A DNA stretch of 64,000 bases from Rhodopirellula halodulae (GCF_020966775.1 NZ_JAJKFV010000029.1:1047001-1111000); one strand, 5' to 3'; counted from the stretch's first letter, positions 37,434 to 50,000 are shown. Notes: generated by a model not told the origin, from the letters alone. Translations and numbers: made by a program.

Positions 37434-37779
37434 TTCATCAACCGGTTCGCGGAAATCCATTCGGAGGCAACGTCGAGGAAAACGTTCCGTACCAGAATAC
37501 CCACCTTCGCCAACCGAAAGCAGGTCAAACTCAGTGTTTCGGATCTCCGAAGTGCACGCGTGAGCACTTCCGCGTGGGACTGCGGTTCGCGGGTCTTCAC
37601 GGAATCTTGGTCGTTTTTGATCCTTGCCGCCCTGCGAATTGGGCGCTAACATGGTAGCGACTTGAGGCTTCAAAGGCTGCTTGCGTGAATTGAGTTTGCG
37701 TTGAAGCGGAGTTGTGGTTACTATTTTCACTGTCAGAACGGATTTAGCCAGCAGGCGGCTGGGAGAAGAAAGGTTAACC
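37434..37779. other. 346-base divergent intergenic region
   Basis: Separates the NPCBM-like gene (minus) from the zinc-ribbon gene (plus), and should hold promoters for both, including the HtrA-type cluster. AGAAAGG lies about seven bases before the zinc-ribbon start. Nothing else could be recognised by eye. Confidence 0.4.
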
Positions 37780-38031
37780 ATGTCCATTCGATTCAATCAA
37801 TCCTGCCCCACTTGTGGGCGGCGGATCGATGTTCGTGCATCGTTACTTGGATGTACCGTTGCGTGCCAACATTGTGGAGCCGAATTTACCGCCAGCGTGA
37901 ACGGAACCGCTCAGCCAACTGAGTGCTCCGACGAGTTGCTGGACAGGGTGGAGGCTGCCATTCGCCGTGCCGAGACCGCCGCCACCAAGAGCGACGTAGC
38001 ACGACCGATCGTTTCGCCGACCAGTCGGTGA
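37780..38031 (+). CDS. small zinc-ribbon protein
   Basis: 83 residues; the ATG at 37780 follows a good Shine-Dalgarno sequence (AGAAAGG) and gives the compact form. Two CxxC knuckles, CPTCGRR and CQHCGAEF, 16 residues apart, predict one zinc ribbon. The second half is charged and helical (DELLDRVEAAIRRAETAATKSD). It could be a nucleic-acid or protein adaptor; no function can be assigned. It converges on fliM across 155 bases in which I see no gene or strong terminator. Confidence 0.7.
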   Translation: MSIRFNQSCPTCGRRIDVRASLLGCTVACQHCGAEFTASVNGTAQPTECSDELLDRVEAAIRRAETAATKSDVARPIVSPTSR

Positions 38032-38186
38032 GTGGACGGTTGGTTGTTGGCAAGTGCGCGATCGCCTTCGTGAGATGTGACACTCCATCGGTCACTGACG
38101 AGCCGATTTTCTGCAATGGCGACCGGTGCTGTTGAAAGGAAGGCATCCATCCAGCCAAACATCTTTCAACCCTGCACCTTGTCAGC

Positions 38187-39533
38187 TCACTTCGGCTGAG
38201 CCGCTTTGGCTTTGACTGCGGGAGGTGATACTCCGGCGGCGGGATTGCTTGGTGGTTGTGTCACGCCAACACCCTGAGCGGATTTGGCCGTTTCCAAGAC
38301 GTTTTCGAGGTCCGTCTGAGTCGGATTGTCAGTGATTTCAATATCGAGTTCCGCGGCCAACGATTGCTTTTGGGTGGACTCCTCTTCCAATTCGTCGCGT
38401 CGTTTGGGTTCGATCGTCGACTGAATCTGGATCGCTTTTTTGCCTTTGAATGCCCCCGCGATGGCGGCGAACTTGGGAACGTCTTGCACGGATAGCTCCA
38501 GCGGAGCGCTGGCTTCTTGTTCGGTTGTGATGATGTCACCGACGGCCAGTTCCAACAGATCGCTGGTTCGAATTTTGGAGCGGGCCAGTGTGACGACGAC
38601 GTCGACGGGTGCCGCATCAATGCTGTCGGCAATGCGTCGGCGAGTCTGTTTCGTCGGATTGGTTTTGCCGTAGCCGACCCAACCGTTACGAGACAGTTTC
38701 GCGTTGTATTTCTCAATGGAATTGAACGGGATGCAGAGGTTCATCATGCCTCGGTTTTTGCCCAGCAAGACCTCAAATCCCACCAAAATCGCGACTTCGT
38801 TGGGAGGCACGATTTGGGCCAACTGTGGGTTGCTTTCCGTGGTGTGGATCGTCGGTTCCAAGTGGATCACGTTCTCCCAAGCGGGCACGATTTGCTCGAG
38901 GAAAAGATCCACCACGCGGCACATGAGTCGGGTTTCGATCTCTGTGAGCGGGCGGCGAATGGTTTCGCCAGGAACCGGATCGCCGCCGAGCATTCGGTCG
39001 ATGATGGCGTAGGCCAAGCCGGGGGCGATGTCCAGAACCCAGTGGCCTTCCAGCGGCAATGGTTTGATCACGTTGAAACAGCTGGGGTTGTCCAAGCTGA
39101 AGACGAACTCGCTGTAGGTCAGCTGGTCAACGCTGAGTAATTTGACCTCGATCATCGTCCGGAGCAGTCCGGAGATCGATGCGCCAAAATTCCGGGCGAT
39201 GGATTCATGCAACGAATGCATCGCCCGCATTTGGTCCTTGCCAACCCGCTCAGGACGCTTGAAATCGTACGCGGTCACCCGGGCGCCGCTGGGGACTCCG
39301 GGCGAATAGGGTTTCGCGTCCGTGGGATGAGCCGATCCAACCATTGGCGTCGGCGACGGCGATGGAGAAGCGGGCGGAGGCGGGGACGCCGAGCCCACGG
39401 TTTCGGTTGGGTCGGGAGCGGCTGAGTCGTTCGTTTCTGCGGGTGGATCGGGAGTATCCGAATCCAAATTGGCCGATTCCATGGCCTTGAGCAGATTCTC
39501 GACTTGATTTTGACTCAGTGATTCGTTGGACAT
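38187..39533 (-). CDS. fliM: flagellar motor switch protein FliM
   Basis: 448 residues. FliM links CheY-P to the rotor C-ring and switches rotation. The N-terminus SQNQVENLLKAM matches the conserved CheY-binding helix. A Pro/Ser-rich linker of about 80 residues (SPPPPASPSPSPTP) follows, then the CheC-like middle domain (YDFKRPERVGKDQMRAM, LLRTMIEVKLLSVDQLTYSEF, MLGGDP, LVGFEV) and the SpoA/FliN-like C-terminal domain (VVVTLARSKIRTSDLLELAVGDII). An unusual tail of about 75 residues, Ala/Pro/Lys-rich at the end, extends past the normal FliM C-terminus. It follows proA by seven bases and is not next to other flagellar genes here. Confidence 0.95.
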   Translation of the reverse strand: MSNESLSQNQVENLLKAMESANLDSDTPDPPAETNDSAAPDPTETVGSASPPPPASPSPSPTPMVGSAHPTDAKPYSPGVPSGARVTAYDFKRPERVGKDQMRAMHSLHESIARNFGASISGLLRTMIEVKLLSVDQLTYSEFVFSLDNPSCFNVIKPLPLEGHWVLDIAPGLAYAIIDRMLGGDPVPGETIRRPLTEIETRLMCRVVDLFLEQIVPAWENVIHLEPTIHTTESNPQLAQIVPPNEVAILVGFEVLLGKNRGMMNLCIPFNSIEKYNAKLSRNGWVGYGKTNPTKQTRRRIADSIDAAPVDVVVTLARSKIRTSDLLELAVGDIITTEQEASAPLELSVQDVPKFAAIAGAFKGKKAIQIQSTIEPKRRDELEEESTQKQSLAAELDIEITDNPTQTDLENVLETAKSAQGVGVTQPPSNPAAGVSPPAVKAKAAQPK

Positions 39534-39540
39534 CGTGTCC

Positions 39541-40845
39541 TCAGCCTCTTATGTGACCGTTCCCACGTACGATGTACTTGTAGCTGGTCAGTTCCCGCAA
39601 CCCGCATGGGCCCCTGGCGTGAAACTTATCGGTAGAAATTCCGATTTCGGCTCCTAAACCGAACATTCCGCCGTCATTGAAGCGAGTGCTGGCATTCACC
39701 ATCACTGCGGAACTGTCCACCAATGCCGTGAAGCGATCGGCGGCGGCGATTTGGCTGGTCACGATTGCGTCCGTGTGTCCGGAGCCATAGTGATTGATGT
39801 GTTCCGCAGCTTTTTCCAACGAATCAACCACCGCGACGCTGATTTGCGGGCCGAGGAATTCGGCTCCGAAGTCGGATTCGGTCGCTGGGACGCCGTCTGG
39901 GATAAAAGCGGCTGCCCGTTCGTCCACCCGCATTTCCACACCTCGACCGGTCAAACGTTCGGCTATGGCGGGAAGTGCATCTTTGGCGATCGATTCATGC
40001 ACTAGCAAGGATTCGCAGGCATTGCAGACGCCCATTCGCTGGCATTTCGCGTTCTCGATGATGTTCACCGCCATTTCGATGTCCGCCGATTCATCGACAT
40101 AGACGTGGCAGTTTCCGTCGTAATGCTTGATCACCGGCATCGTGGCTTCGGCGGCGACTCGCCGAATCAGGTTCTCGCCTCCGCGAGGAATCGTCACATC
40201 AATGGAATCGGAGAGCTTGAGGAAGTGGCCGACAGCGGCCCGATCAGTCGTCCCGACTAATTGCACGGCGTCGTTGGGAATGCCGACGCTTTTTGCAACT
40301 TCGTGCATCACATCGACAATGGCGCGGCTGCTGTGCATGGCTTCTTTTCCGCCACGCAAAATGACAGCGTTGCCGCTCTTCACGCAAATTCCCGCCGCGT
40401 CCGCGGTCACATTGGGACGGCTTTCGTAGATAAAGAACACCACGCCCAAAGGCACGCGGCGTTTTTCAATTTGCATTCCGCCTGGACGTGTGAAGCCGTC
40501 CAAGACTTCTCCGATCGGGTCCTTTAGAGCCGCGATTTCACGTAGTCCTGTCGCGATCCCATCAATTCGATCGCGATCGAGTTTCAAGCGATCCACCTGA
40601 GCGTCGGTGAGACCGTATTTCGGAGCGTGTTCAAGATCGAGTTGATTAGCTGCCACGATCTTGTCGGTGGCGTTGACCAAAGCGTCAGCGGATTCGATCA
40701 GCCATTGGTCCTTGAGCGTGGTGTCCAACGTTCCAAGGACGCGAGACGCAGCTTTGGCACGACGGGCAACGTCCGCGCACTGAGCGGCGAGGTCGTCGCT
40801 GGATTGACTTTGAACGGTGGTGTCGGTCGTTGTGGCGGTCGACAT
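39541..40845 (-). CDS. proA: glutamate-5-semialdehyde dehydrogenase
   Basis: 434 residues, normal for ProA. Reduces gamma-glutamyl phosphate to glutamate semialdehyde in proline synthesis with NADPH. Motifs: VVFFIYESRPNVTADAAGICVKSGNAVILRGGKEA-type cofactor region, RMGVCNACE with the catalytic Cys274, and the C-terminal ARGPCGLRELTSYKYIVRGNGHIRG. No proB is in the window. It is followed, seven bases later, by fliM, so both may share a transcript. It begins 170 bases after the stop of the giant surface gene, beyond a terminator. Confidence 0.97.
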   Translation of the reverse strand: MSTATTTDTTVQSQSSDDLAAQCADVARRAKAASRVLGTLDTTLKDQWLIESADALVNATDKIVAANQLDLEHAPKYGLTDAQVDRLKLDRDRIDGIATGLREIAALKDPIGEVLDGFTRPGGMQIEKRRVPLGVVFFIYESRPNVTADAAGICVKSGNAVILRGGKEAMHSSRAIVDVMHEVAKSVGIPNDAVQLVGTTDRAAVGHFLKLSDSIDVTIPRGGENLIRRVAAEATMPVIKHYDGNCHVYVDESADIEMAVNIIENAKCQRMGVCNACESLLVHESIAKDALPAIAERLTGRGVEMRVDERAAAFIPDGVPATESDFGAEFLGPQISVAVVDSLEKAAEHINHYGSGHTDAIVTSQIAAADRFTALVDSSAVMVNASTRFNDGGMFGLGAEIGISTDKFHARGPCGLRELTSYKYIVRGNGHIRG

Positions 40846-40888
40846 GGGAACCTATGGGTTCAGGTTTCGTTTGCAGAGATCGTCATAC

Positions 40889-40928
40889 GAAAACCGGCTG
40901 AGTTCGGGAATTTCCCCAACTCAGCCGG
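40889..40928 (-). terminator. strong rho-independent terminator of the giant surface gene
   Basis: An 11-base perfect stem (CCGGCTGAGTT / AACTCAGCCGG), extended by GGG/CCC after one mismatch, with an AATTT loop. Read on the minus strand the stem is followed by TTTTC. It lies about 90 bases beyond the giant gene stop and before proA, so it should isolate the giant transcript from proA. Confidence 0.8.
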
Positions 40929-40969
40929 CAGGTTTCATTGTCTGGCATTGTCTCGTGAAGGTCAACGTC

Positions 40970-41003
40970 AACGAGACACTCGGCCAAACGAGACACTGGG
41001 CCA
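40970..41003. repeat. 17-bp tandem repeat, two copies
   Basis: AACGAGACACTCGGCCA is followed directly by a copy differing at one base (AACGAGACACTGGGCCA). The pair lies just after the stop codon of the giant gene. It looks like a recent slippage duplication with no evident function. Confidence 0.8.
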
Positions 41004-41015
41004 TTCAGGTCCGAA

Positions 41016-44000
41016 TCAAAGCAGTTTGGCCATCGCCGCATCGACGGCGGATTGCAAGTCCTTGCCTCGATCTTCGCCGGAGGATTCTGAACCCTCACCG
41101 TCGGAATTTGCCGTGGCGATGCTGTTCAGGACATCGTCGCCGAGGTTGGAGTTCGCACCGGAAACCAACTTTTCGTTCTCCGAAAGGATCTCGAACAGTG
41201 GCTCACCCGCGGCGGGATCCGAACCCGTTGAGGTCGACAATCCTGTCTGGGCAGTGACCGTTGATGCTGCGGAAGTTGCCACGATGGACTCGCCGGCCGG
41301 TTCGCCATTGCCGCTGGCATCGCGACGGTTCAGTTCGTTGATGACTTGAAGTGCATCCAGCGAACTGATGCGAAGGTCACCGCTGACATCGTAGTAACGT
41401 CCAGGTTGCGAAGCGTCTGGCCGACCGTTGTCACCCTGAGTCACCACGAGATCTTCTGACACCGTTGGGGTGTAGTCCGCAGGGAAGGACGAGAATCGGT
41501 TCAAGTGGTTGATGATCAGCAAAGCGTCCAAAGCGGAAACTTGGCCATCGTCGTTTACGTCGGTGTTCAAGTCAGGGTTTTGCAGGCGGCTGGTTACCAC
41601 TTGCAAGGTGACCGTTGCCAAACCACTTCGTCGTCCTTCCTGATCAGCGATCGAGTAGTCAAACGTATCGCGTCCGGTGTAACCCGTTGCAGGGATATAA
41701 CGCAGGGTCCCATCACCAACATTTTGGATCTCACCCGCCAGTGGTTGGCGTTCGATCTGAACGGAACTGAAGTCCAGCCCATCCGCATCTTCAAAGTTGT
41801 TGGCGATGTTGATGATGATGGATTCGTTCAGGAATCCGGTGCGAACGGTATCCGTTCCCGCCGGTGCAGCGTTCGGACTGATGGTGACCGTTTCTTCCGC
41901 GCTGAACGTTCCTTGATCGTCCGCCACGATGTAACGGAATTCGTCGTTGCCCGGGAAGTTCGTGAACGGCGTGTACGTGATCGTTCCCGCATTCGGGTCA
42001 ATGGTCACGCTACCGAACGCCGGTTGCTTGGTCACCGTCAACGAAGCCGGGTTGATGGACCCGTCCACATCGACATCGTTGTCCAAGACTCGGATGACGG
42101 TGCTTCCAGGGCTTTGCAACGTTGGCACATCGGGTTCTGTGACCGGACCGTCGTTGACGCCCGAGACACTCGCTGAAACCAAAACGGAATTGCTGGTTCG
42201 AATCGGAGTCGCTGCGGCACCGGCGCGGTCCGCGACGGCGTAAGCGAACGAATCATTCAGCGGTGCCGAGTTTGGCGTCAGTGCTTGCAATTCAGCGGAT
42301 ACGGTCGGATCGTAAGTGATCGTTTGTGTCACCGGGTCATAAGTGACCAACGCCCCACGCAACGAGAATTGCGGTGAGTTCATCACGATCTGCAACTCGT
42401 CAGGATTCGCGTCGTTGAGGTCAACATCCGCGTCGTTGGCGAGCAACTCAGCAGCCGAAATGACTCGGATCGTGTCTTCGTTGGTGCTGAAGAAGTCAGG
42501 TGCAGGAGCGGGGAAATCGTTCACGGGTTGGATGTTGATCCGCAACGTGACCGGAGCACCCGCCAAGCCTTCGCTGTCGCGAGCAACCACTTGCAGATCC
42601 ACTTGGCCGTTGGCATTCGATGCTGGAGTGAAGCTGAGAATGCCGTTTGGCGAGATCTGAGGTTGTCCCGTTTCGGTGAACAAATCCGCGTCCTCGGGGT
42701 TCACGGTCGTGACCTCGAACGTGACGGACTGAGTGGATTCATCAATCGGACCAGGCGAGATATTCGTGGCCCATTGAGTGGTAAACGGCCCACGATCCTC
42801 TTGCACCTGAACCGTTGGTCCAGCGGTGAAGGTTGGTGCGTCGTTGACCGGATCCACCGTGATGGTGAAGGTGCGAATGGTCGACGCGTTGATGTCACCG
42901 TTGCCGCTGTCGTTCGGTCCTTCGTCGAACAGTTGCACGGTGAAGGTGGCCGAACCGTTGAGGTTCTCGGCGGTGGTGTACATCAACGTCGCATTGCCAT
43001 CGGCGTCAATCGATGCCGTCGGCGGGCTGACGAACAGCTCAGGGTTGTTGGAGGTCTGAATGATCTCGAAACGCAGCGGCTGTCCATTGCCATCGCCGAT
43101 TTCATCATTGGCACCGGGAGGTCCGGCTTGCACGTTGGTCGCCCAGTTCTCAATCACGACGCTTCCGTTTCCGCCACCGTCGTTTTGGTCTTCGTCGCTG
43201 GTGACATCGCCCGCACCACTAAACTGCGGTGCATCGTTGACAGCGAAGACTTCGAAAGTGACCGTTCCCGAAGCGATGCGAGGCTCATCAATCGGAACGC
43301 CGTTGTTACCAACCGGGACGGTGACACCATCGTCGGTGACCGTGTAGATGAAGCTGTCGGTTCCAACAAAGTTCGCACGCGGCGTGTACTGGAATCGAGT
43401 GATCTCGCCGTTCTCTCGGATCGGCGTGAGTGTTCCACCCTCGGCCGTGGTCACCGGGGTTGGCGTGGTCAACGAGAGCGATTGGTTGCCACCTGGCGTG
43501 TTGTCCGCTGCCTCGTTGTCCGGACCGACATCGAAGACATCGAGCAAGCCTGGAGAAGTTCCATCGCCAGTGACCAAGACATCGAAGGTGCCGTCTTCCG
43601 ACAACGAGAAATTCAACGGATTCGATCCGGCAGTGCTGAATTCATCTTTGATCGTTGGACGATCGTTCACTGGTTGCACATCGATGGTCAACGTGACCGG
43701 CAAAGACGATCGCAAGTCACCGCGGGTGCTGTTCTCTTGCTCGTTGGATCCAGGCAAGATTTCAGTCAACACGACTTCGAATTCGAAGGTGCCAAACACG
43801 TCGGCTTGTGGCTGGAAGGTCAACACACCGGTGTTGCTGATCTCTGGGCCTTGGATGAAGAAGTCTTGCAACTCGTCGTCCAGGAAGGACAGCGTTTTTA
43901 CGGTGAATTGGACTTCTTGTCCGTTGATGAAATCGACTTCATCGAACGCACTCAGTGGTGGGCCCGCCGCGATTCCAACGGCGAAGTTGTTGATCCGTTG

Positions 44001-47000
44001 AGGAGCTCCATCTTCGGCGACTTCGTATTGCAGCGTGTTGGCAACGAACTGAGGTCGATCGTTGACGGGGTTGAGATTCAACTGAACGATCGAAGTCGAG
44101 CGACGTCGGTCCTGGATCAGTGTTCCCGTGTCGGTCGAGTAGGTCTCGCCATCACCTGGGAAGTCATCACGAACTTCAAACTCGAACGAGTCAAACGGGT
44201 TGCTCGGATCGACCGTGTTGTTGAAGTCCACCGGAGGCGTGTAGTTCAAGCCGATCAGCTGATTGCCTTCGAACCTCGGCGTCAGGGTTCCACCCAACGC
44301 GGTGCGGTCCGGGAAGTCGAACAGCTCGAGTTGTTGTGGTCCGCCGATTGGGAAGCCGACGTTCAACGATTGGGCTTCGTTGTCCGCACCCACCGTGTAG
44401 ATGTCCAACAGACCAATGCGTTGGTAGGAACCAACTTGCACCAAGGCTTCTGGAATCGCGCGGCTAAGCGGAATGAAGTAGTTGCCCGTTGTGACCGCGT
44501 TGGCCGGATCGCTGCTGCCGGTTGGCTGCGTGTTGTCTTCGCGAAGCGTGTACTGAATCACGGCTTGGTCGTTGAAACCGTCGCCGTCCGTGTCGGTGAT
44601 TCCGCTGATCGCATAGGCTTCATCCGGATCGTTCGGCACCGAATCACCGGTCAGTCCGTCGCGAATGCGAGGAGCATCGTTGACCGGACGCACGTTGACC
44701 GTGAAGGTGGTCGCCGGAATTTGCGAAGGAGCGATGCCGCTTTCGACTGGATACAGCTCGAACGTGGCCTGACCAACCTTGTCGGGGTTGGGAGCCACGG
44801 TCAGCGACGCTTCGGTTTCACCGCCCACGTAGTTCACCACAGGCAAGCCATTGAGCACACCGTTGGGGTCGGCGACCAAGCGGACTTCGAACCCGGTGAC
44901 GATTTGTGCCAGCAGTTCGTCGGATGCCGTCGATGTGGCCGAGAAGATTTCGGTCAGGAAACCAGGGACGGTCGTGGTCGACAGGTCATCGCGTTCCAAC
45001 ACATCGACCGTGTTCAGATCGTTGTTGAAGACCGGAGGGTCGTTCACTGGATCCACGGTGATGGTGATGGTGCCAGCCGCGATGGACTGACGAATGTCAC
45101 CCACGTCTTGTCGCGTTTGAGCGGGCGAATCGATGCGGGTGAAGGCATCGTCTTCGATCGTGTAGAGCAACAATTCACGCGAGGCAAACGGCAGTTCGCT
45201 GTTGTAGTTTTCCGCCGGATCAAACGTGACGCCACTGAAGTAGCGGCGGTCTTGTCCATTGACCTGAACGGTTTCCACGGTGAACGTGTAGGCTCCGCCG
45301 GCATCGCTGTCGATCGTGGCCGTTGTGGCTCCAGCGGGAACCGAGTTGATGTTGATCGCATTCCCGTTAGGAGTCGAGAACGAGATGATTCGGAGCGATT
45401 GTTCGTTCTCGTTGAACGGTGCCCCCAATCGGTTGTCGAACATGCCGCTTGCGTCGGCCAGTTCACCCATTCGGATCGCCGAGATCAACTGCAGCGAGAC
45501 CAGTGATTGGCCGCTTGGAGTTCCCAGTGCACCGGTATCCGCCAATGCGGCGACGCCTTGAGCACGCAATTGTTCTTGCAGTGTCGTTGCAACGGTATCG
45601 GCTGAATCACCGACCGTGAACGGAACGATCACATCAGCACCCGCCGAAGGTTGTCCCGAAAGACTGAATTCGACGACATGAACCACGCCAGCCACATCCG
45701 AGATCGTGAACCGTTCGCCGTCGATCAAACGGTCGCCGGCTGGAACCAGAATATTGGTTCCATTCAGTGTGATACTGGTCGGCGACAAGGATCGCGACAG
45801 GGTATCCGAAGTTCGCAGGGTGACCATGTTGCCGTTGGCGAAAGCACCGATGTCCAGCGAACGCAGGACCGCGGCCAAATCGGTCGCGACGTCATCAATG
45901 GATCCGGCTGGATCGTATTGTACGACCGCGTCATTGCCTGCACTGAGGTTGCCAGTGGTGTTTAGCTCGATCCGACGAACCACGTTGTTCTCGTCAGTCA
46001 GGCTGAACGATTGACCGCTGACCAAATCACCGATCACTGGCAAGACAATGTCGGTGCCGTTGAACGTGATCGCGGTTCCCGTCACATCGACCGAGGTGAT
46101 GTCCACCAAATCAACTTGCCACGATGTCAGCGTCACCGGTGTGGCGGTGACGCCGCGGCTGGTTAAAGCGGCTTCCAAAGCGGCAGAGATTTGTGCTCGT
46201 GAATCGGAGGCAGTGTATTGCACGAGTACAGCATTTGGATCACTGAGCGTCGTTCCGGTGCGGAACTCGGCGACAACGGTGGTGCCATCGGTCAGTTCAA
46301 CAATCAAGGCATCGCCGGACTGGATTCCGCTTCCGGCTGGAATGATGACATCGGAGCCATCTGGAACCAAACCGGTGCCCGCTCGGTTGACGCTGAGCTG
46401 AGCCACGTTGTCCATGCGGATGCGGAATTCTTGTTGCGTTCCCGCTGTCTCAACCGCACCGAAGCCAGCTTGTAACATCGCGTCCGACAGAGCGTTGGCA
46501 ACTTCTTCGGCGGTGTCGGAGTCGCTGATCGATACAGCAATGCCATTGTTGATCAGTACCGATCCGGTCTTCGTGAAGACAAATCGTGATGGCGTTCCTG
46601 TGCTGTCGGTGAGTGTCACCACTTCACCGTCTTGGATCAGACGACCTTCTGGAACGGTGACGCGACCGGCAGCCGAGTCCACGACAACGGCGTTTTGACC
46701 CGCCACGAACGCCAGTTGACCGGCGTCTTCGAAGGTCACTGAATCTCCGTTGAGAGTTCCGCCGAATCCGACCGAGCGAAGCGTCAACTCCAATCGAGAT
46801 GCCAGCACGTCTGCGGTTTCGCCATCAGTGAACTGGACAACCCGGTCGGTTCCAATCGATGGTGTTCCAGTGCTGTTGAATTCGATGACCACTCGACGAC
46901 CATTCGCGGCCGTCAGGATCAACGTCTCACCTTCTCGCAACTGATCTGCGTCGGCCATCGTGACGCCAGCAGTGGTGGCCACGATCGCGGAAGGAGTCAC

Positions 47001-50000
47001 GTTGACTCCGCTCAGGATTTGAACATCGCTCAGCGTCAACGCCGTGTCTTCCACGGTGCTCGCGAAGCGGTCGTACGCCACCGGTGCATCGTTGACAGGT
47101 TCGACGAAGATCGTTGCCGATTGCGTGATCGCGATTCCAGCCGGCGTGCGATTGCCACGATCCGTGTCATCGCTGACGTCGCCCACCGAGGTGTCTTCAT
47201 TCACACCGCTATCGATTGCGGTGTAGGTGAATTCGATCTCGCCGTAGACGTTTGGAGCTGGCAGGAACGAGATCTCGTTGGTGTTGGTATCAAGGGTCAA
47301 TGTCCCTTGAGTTGGATCCACCAGCGAAACACTGGTGACCATGACTGGTGCGTCATTGCCGTTGGCTCCATTGTTCTCGTCATCGGCACCAACGGGCCCA
47401 GCCATGTCGTTGCGGGTTAGGTAGGCCGTGGGGAAGACCAACAAGGTGTCTTCAGTTGGCGTTGGAACTGCTCCACCGAAGAAGCTGGTGTAATCCGTGT
47501 TCGGATCACCGTTTGCATCCGTCAAACCAACGTAGTCTTCGGCCAAGACTGGAGCGTCGTTTTGCGGGGTGACACGAATGCGTGCGACCGCGGGTTGCGA
47601 GATCGGCGAGATAGCGTCGAACTGATCGCGGACCCCGTTCCCGATTCCTAGCACATCGCGTTCGGGCTGAGTCAACGAATTGTTGAGGTTCGTCTCTAAG
47701 TCAGCCGGCAATTGCGAGATGCCGTTGTCGATCAATGTGAAGGTGAACGCGTCGACGGACAGACCACCGGCAACGGTGCCGTTGTCACTGTTGAAGTCTT
47801 CCGCTGGCGTGTACGTGATCTCTGTAATCCACTCATTCGTTGGATTGAAGAGAGCCGTTAATGTTCCGCCTTCTGGCGTCGGAGCGACGGCAAAGCGGTT
47901 GTCTTTGTTGATTGTCACACCACCGGCGGTGATCGAATGAACAAAGATGGTTTGGTTGTTCTCGTCCTGGACATCGGTGTCCGAACCAGGATTGAACTGA
48001 GCGTCCGCATCGGCAACCGCACCACGAATCAGATCGGATGCCGGGATGGTCAGCGGGTCGCCACCATTCGTGGCGGTCGCTTCCACCATGACGAACGATT
48101 GGTCCGTCGCACCGGGGGCATCATTCTCAGGAACGACATTGATCGTGACGGTGCCACAAACCGGAGGATCGCCAGGATCGACATCGCAATCGATGTTGCC
48201 CAGGTTCTGCTGGGTCGACAAACGGTAGGTAAACGTGTCGACGCCGTAGAAATCCGGGTTCGGGATGTAGCGGAAGCTGCCGTTCAGGTCATCGTCCGCA
48301 TCGGTGTCGACCACCAATGTTCCGTTGGAAGGTTCATCGACCACGAAGTAGCGAACCGGCAACAACTGCCCGGCGCGGTTCGCGGGACTGATCAGCCCCT
48401 GCGATGCATCAACGCTGAGCGTCGCATCTTCGAACGCTGTGTAGGAACGTGGTTCTGGTTCAGGCAAAGGAATGGGCAAGACGGAGACCAGGTAGTCTTC
48501 AACTTCACCACCAATCGCAACGCCATCCGGACCGAGGTTGCCGGCATCGTTCACGCGGAATCGAGCCCATGTGTCGAATGGCAAGGTTCCCACGGACAGC
48601 GGCGTGGTGACGTTGACGATGTTGGTGCCAGTGGTCACAGGCACATTGGACAGAACGTGCTCGTCCTCATCAAAGGTTCCACTACGGTCGAAGTCGATCC
48701 AGCCATTCAGTAGACCGCCACCCACAACATCGACGGCGATGTCCGTGCCGGCTTCGTCGAATGGGTTGAGGAAGCCCAGAACCTGATCCGCGTTCAGCGA
48801 TGTCAAGACTTGGCCACCAGCACCGGGTTCACCAAAGACGCGGTAGAAGTTCAGACCGTCGTCGAATCGAACGATCGAAACACCGTCTTCGTCGTCGATT
48901 GCACGAACTCGGATGCCTTCCGCATTGGTTGGGTGAGTCAACGCATCGACTCCGCCACCGGTGAAATCCAGTTGAGGCCGAATCGCGGTGAGCAATGCGA
49001 TCTCGATTTCTCGCAGCGTGTTGTTCGTGTTGAACAAGACCGGAATGTTTCCGGGCGATGGGTTGGTTGCCGCGTCCAAAAGCTCGAACGTGAAGGTTTC
49101 CGTTCCGACCACCAGTTCGATGGTATCGCGGACCGTTGGCATCGCGGTGATTTCGATATCGATGATGTCCGTTCCCAAGGTGATCGAAACCGCTGCGGAA
49201 GCGGTGGATGCTGAGATCGGAATCGTGACATCATCGCCAATGACATCGTTGGTTGCCGAATTGGACGGTGTGCCATCGGCTTCGGTATCGATGCTCGCAC
49301 CCAACTGGATGGAGCTGCCATCGTTAACGACCGCATGCCGCGCACCGTTTCCAGGAATGCTGCTATTCAGCGGGCTTTCGAGCAACGTGCCATAGCTTGC
49401 CGGTGCATCACCGAAGTCGAAGCGGACTTCTGGCATGATGATGGTGAATCGAGTCTCATCATTAATTCGCGTTTCTCGAACGGGATTGCCAGCGATATCA
49501 GAGACCGCGGGGATGCTCAGGCCGTTCGCATTAACCACGCCATCGCCGGTGAACTGCGCTGAGACCGAGTTGGCTCCATCGATCAGCAAGGTGCCTCCAC
49601 CGGGAGCGAAAATTTCCAGGCCAAGGTTCGCGTTGAGGATCGTTCGTTGCAACGTTGCCGCAACCGACGCTTCGCTGAAGTTTGCGGACGGCAAGAAGTC
49701 AACCGGAACTGCTCCGCCGCTGATACCACTTTGGGTCAGTCCGCTGGTGCCGGTGGTGATGGTCGTCACCGTTCGCGTTTCGCCCAGGGCAACCATCGCG
49801 GAGGCTTCGTTCAATTGGATCGAAGTGCCATCGACGTTGGGTGACAATTCGTCTGGGTAAACCGCACCGATAACGGCAGCGATCTTGCCGGCAAGTGTTG
49901 CCGCGTCATCGCCCGCTGTGATCAGGATCAAACGATCCGCGCTGGTCATGGAAGCATCGGTGGTGAACCGGAAGGTGGTCGCCACTCCGCCAACATCCAA

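Noticed and set aside
37434-37796. N-terminal extension of the NPCBM-like protein to 37796
   Set aside because: It overlaps the divergent zinc-ribbon gene and lacks protein-like features; the ATG at 37433 starts a good signal peptide.
40937-40960. ATTGTCTGGC/ATTGTCTCGT near-repeat next to the terminator
   Set aside because: Only ten bases with mismatches; too short to mean more than chance or slippage.
42528-45506. Long open frame (992 codons) on the plus strand inside the giant gene
   Set aside because: It is the mirror of the giant gene in the opposite strand. The translation is rich in Arg, Val and Gly with no domain, signal peptide or start signals, as expected from the codon bias of the true gene.
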